A stretch of DNA of 64,000 bases from Sarcocystis neurona (Eukaryota > Apicomplexa > Conoidasida > Eucoccidiorida > Sarcocystidae): positions 13,413 through 77,412 of the forward strand of contig KL647292.1 in NCBI GenBank assembly GCA_000727475.1, in the 5' to 3' direction. Shown one piece after another: positions 62,701 to 64,000 of this stretch. How positions within the stretch are numbered: the first letter of the stretch is position 1; each line of letters begins with the position of its first letter. The notes beneath the pieces were generated by a model that saw only the letters and a list, made by a program, of their open reading frames with translations, did no database searches and was not told where the DNA came from. A program made the position numbers and the translations under genes.

Positions 62701-64000
62701 AAGGAGGGCCCTGCTGATGCGTCTCGCAGAGAAGCCGGTGGAGGAGGCAGTCGTTCCTGTCTGCCGCCTTCTGCGGTGCCGCTCGCACTGGAACACCCAT
62801 CTGAAAATCTGACACCAACGGGGAGCAGCAGCGGAGCTCTAGCGAAACCGAGGGCAGGAGTAGATGCTTACGGCAGTGTTAGGGGCAGGAGCAGCAGTGA
62901 CAGCAGCAACAGCAGCATCAACGGCACCAACGGCAGCGTCAACGGCAGCAGCAGCAACACCAGCGTCAACGGCCCCACCAGCAGCACTACTGACAGCAAC
63001 AGCGTCCCCGGCAGCAGCAGCAACGCTGACAGCAACAGCGTCACTGATAGCAGCAGCAGGTACCGAGGTGACTGTAGCACTTCCCAGAGCAACCACGCCA
63101 GCGGCAATAGCTTCAGCGATCGCCAAAGACCCGACAGCGTTTGCAGCAATAAGTGGAGCAGGGACAGCGACACAACCAGCAGAAGAGTGGAGTGTGTCCG
63201 CTGCGGGAAGGGAAGAAGCAGCTGCTTGCTCAACAGCAGCGGAGGCAAAGTGACTCCTTCGCTTCTTGGGCTGCGGCGGCGGGAGCAGCTGTTGCACTTC
63301 GCCTTCCTCGCGTTGGATGCTGCCAAGGCGCGTTTCCCTGGACTAGACGGCGCAGCAACAAGAACCTGCTGCAACAGAAGACGTGCAGCACCAAGGGATC
63401 GAGCAGCAGGTGCAGAAACCACTGCCGGTTCTTGGCGCAGTGGAACGAAACGTAAAGGATCAAACGCGTGCAGCAACACACGAGACAGAGAAACAGCAGC
63501 AGTGGCACCTCCCACGTCCTGCAGCGGCGGTCCACCAGTCCGGGCAGGATCAGGACAACGCGCCGGTACAAGAGATACTGCACCGGAATACGTGCGGCGT
63601 CGAGCACTCGAGGAAACAGAGGGCAGCAGAGGAGAAGAAGAAGCTTGCCACGGAGACGTAGATCAACACAGGCAACAAGCAGGACGAAACGCCGATGGAG
63701 GTCAGTCAAGACAACAGGACGTAGTACCTGAGGAGAGGCCCGGGTCAGCTGGGGAGGGCGGGGACGAGCTTGAAAAAGCCGAAGGAGTAGATGAGTGTAA
63801 TAGCATTTGCCAGTGGGTGGAAGACTGCGCTGTTACTCTGTGGCGCAGGGCCGTCACTTTCCAGCGACATGCTTCTTCTTCTCCGTCTCCAGAAAACAAG
63901 AACCGAACACACACAGCAGCAGCGGCAGCAACGGAAGCGGGCACACCAACAGCAGCAGCAGCAGCGACACCCGTCCAACGAACCGCAGCACTCGAGCCAG
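59782..64000 (+). CDS. Ubiquitin-activating enzyme E1-like protein, N-terminal part
   Basis: E1 enzymes adenylate ubiquitin or a ubiquitin-like protein and pass it to E2. The frame is open to the window edge (over 1,400 residues), so the gene is partial. The start is provisionally the ATG at 59782, with A at -3 and a basic MCSSVYLKRPRR start. Conserved blocks: residues about 195-240, the Rossmann-like start of the inactive adenylation domain (YGRAHAAVNLPQARCLVVGL then EGVGLEAAKCLLLGGVGNVL); about 720-790, VDVALLCNRTLEEVAFVNQL and then a segment with GRLFVDFGSSYAF, matching the E1 block ADTRGLFGQIFCDFG; about 1,165-1,190, REQLLHFAFLALDAAKARFP, matching RPAQLHIGFQALHQF. These blocks are far apart because of Ala, Gln and Ser insertions, including eight heptads at 358-413. 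The catalytic adenylation domain and active cysteine would lie beyond the window. FCCH-type spacing favours the UBA1/UBA6 class over SAE1. Confidence 0.62.
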   Translation, partial: MCSSVYLKRPRRSSSSRACTRSSSSSQGDLSTANISERVLNVQQRDDCSRANSNSRHSSRSIVWGGSGAPSLAVTAGPAAAVADSTAASVAAAVPLATVAADATAAAPPRAGAAGTPSVAAAGPAGRTANKNCSSSDSAPANKGGVAAAAAAEESAAASSGGDVDDSVKVGRGSSTAAGRIVAAASFLSREWPVYGRAHAAVNLPQARCLVVGLEGVGLEAAKCLLLGGVGNVLLLDSAAPQLLQQHEESDNWALAAFLNDVAAAAGEANRQPKRGVAKHTEAEREQRYNVGGSAGAAAALDDGGRRINDDDVAAEKEHGHWAWAHDAAAQGRRAAEAEAAERELAATAAEEAAAATEKAAAEAEKAAAEAEKAAAEAEKAAVDAEKAAAEAEKAAVDAEKAAAEAEKATADAFRWKKGAGAALQEGEATGEQRYPTAFVIGEAAADAGTSAAEEARETAGDAAAWAKDPEEAAARGERVERGGDVKPARKARPRESGSFGPACQRGPEGRSSSSGRVRPANEVEGPLLSQWRQTHHPLLQAQQQQQQQQHRHQQRQHQQGLVEKTQRQERCGLCGSRLPSRGWLAFRALRRLQLPGISRLQLVHFDAPEVEDFAAVPLHTGSRGNQLPQLLQREKRQQQKQQQEETEKKHISGVVTTAIACESDKTGESVEAHCGGPSGAVAAAAVQGKEARRRWMRLLQQVDVALLCNRTLEEVAFVNQLCRELQQQQPGPSLRSGEGLQPLQQQQDRQGGRNKKRAPRVVAVWTCGLAGRLFVDFGSSYAFTPVNDAHIDAPDFLENKQLQLPHEQQLVQREPRHRQEEQRQQQGELQGQWDAERQHGEEQRQQEDEEWQQGDEQRRQHGEQQLESFARGGEEQQTANEEEAVKNGKSSLQRPQQGTSAGAKREPAGLLSFHPLDLFVAPLLPELFRPCPTCCCASASAAAGEDEEGKEESSGRLCCGWEKKGKERRKGQKEGPADASRREAGGGGSRSCLPPSAVPLALEHPSENLTPTGSSSGALAKPRAGVDAYGSVRGRSSSDSSNSSINGTNGSVNGSSSNTSVNGPTSSTTDSNSVPGSSSNADSNSVTDSSSRYRGDCSTSQSNHASGNSFSDRQRPDSVCSNKWSRDSDTTSRRVECVRCGKGRSSCLLNSSGGKVTPSLLGLRRREQLLHFAFLALDAAKARFPGLDGAATRTCCNRRRAAPRDRAAGAETTAGSWRSGTKRKGSNACSNTRDRETAAVAPPTSCSGGPPVRAGSGQRAGTRDTAPEYVRRRALEETEGSRGEEEACHGDVDQHRQQAGRNADGGQSRQQDVVPEERPGSAGEGGDELEKAEGVDECNSICQWVEDCAVTLWRRAVTFQRHASSSPSPENKNRTHTAAAAATEAGTPTAAAAATPVQRTAALEP
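60853..61020 (+). repeat. Eight tandem 21-bp units encoding EKAAAEA heptads
   Basis: Eight exact-length copies of a 21-bp unit within the E1-like frame. Consensus heptad E-K-A-A-A-E-A, with three copies carrying E-K-A-(A/T)-x-D-A. It predicts a long alanine-rich charged helix within the region that should be the inactive adenylation domain. Confidence 0.95.

Overview
The window looks like nuclear DNA from an apicomplexan coccidian, most likely Eimeria or a close relative. The genes have many introns with GT-AG ends. The coding strand is loaded with interrupted CAG-type triplets that read as Gln, Ala or Ser depending on frame. Repeat-poor stretches (about 1-25 kb and 51.6-57 kb, apart from a small CAG island near 52.4-52.8 kb) alternate with repeat-dense ones (about 25.7-50.8 kb and 57-64 kb). 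This matches the repeat-rich/repeat-poor chromosome segmentation known from Eimeria tenella. The species cannot be fixed from the sequence alone.

Three conserved eukaryotic genes can be recognised. (1) 10010-23467, plus strand: an 11-exon splicing factor 1 / branchpoint-binding protein gene. All splice phases agree, giving one 911-residue frame with a U2AF-ligand motif, helix-hairpin region, KH-QUA2 domain, two CCHC zinc knuckles and a low-complexity tail. (2) 43253-25687, minus strand: a 3-exon RIC1 gene (Golgi Rab6/Ypt6 exchange-factor subunit). It joins into a single frame of 5,357 residues, several times the length of animal RIC1, with conserved blocks separated by Gln/Ala/Ser/Gly-rich spacers. 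(3) About 59782-64000 and onward, plus strand: the N-terminal part of a ubiquitin-activating enzyme E1-like protein. It carries an eight-copy heptad repeat and other low-complexity insertions between its conserved blocks, and runs off the right edge.

Layout: 1-9.7 kb has no firmly identified gene, only candidate exons, including one with three diverged copies of a 26-29-residue repeat. SF1 and RIC1 converge on a 2.2-kb spacer that holds coding-like minus-strand frames. From 43.3 to 57 kb there is CAG-rich and then repeat-poor DNA with candidate first exons (one with a myristoylation-type N-terminus), an assembly gap at 50869-51601, and several short tandem duplications. The last 7 kb is an uninterrupted Ala-rich frame leading into the E1-like gene.

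The three named genes act in separate housekeeping processes (pre-mRNA splicing, Golgi trafficking, ubiquitin conjugation). Nothing suggests an operon or a shared pathway, and no mobile element, CRISPR array, rRNA or tRNA was recognised.
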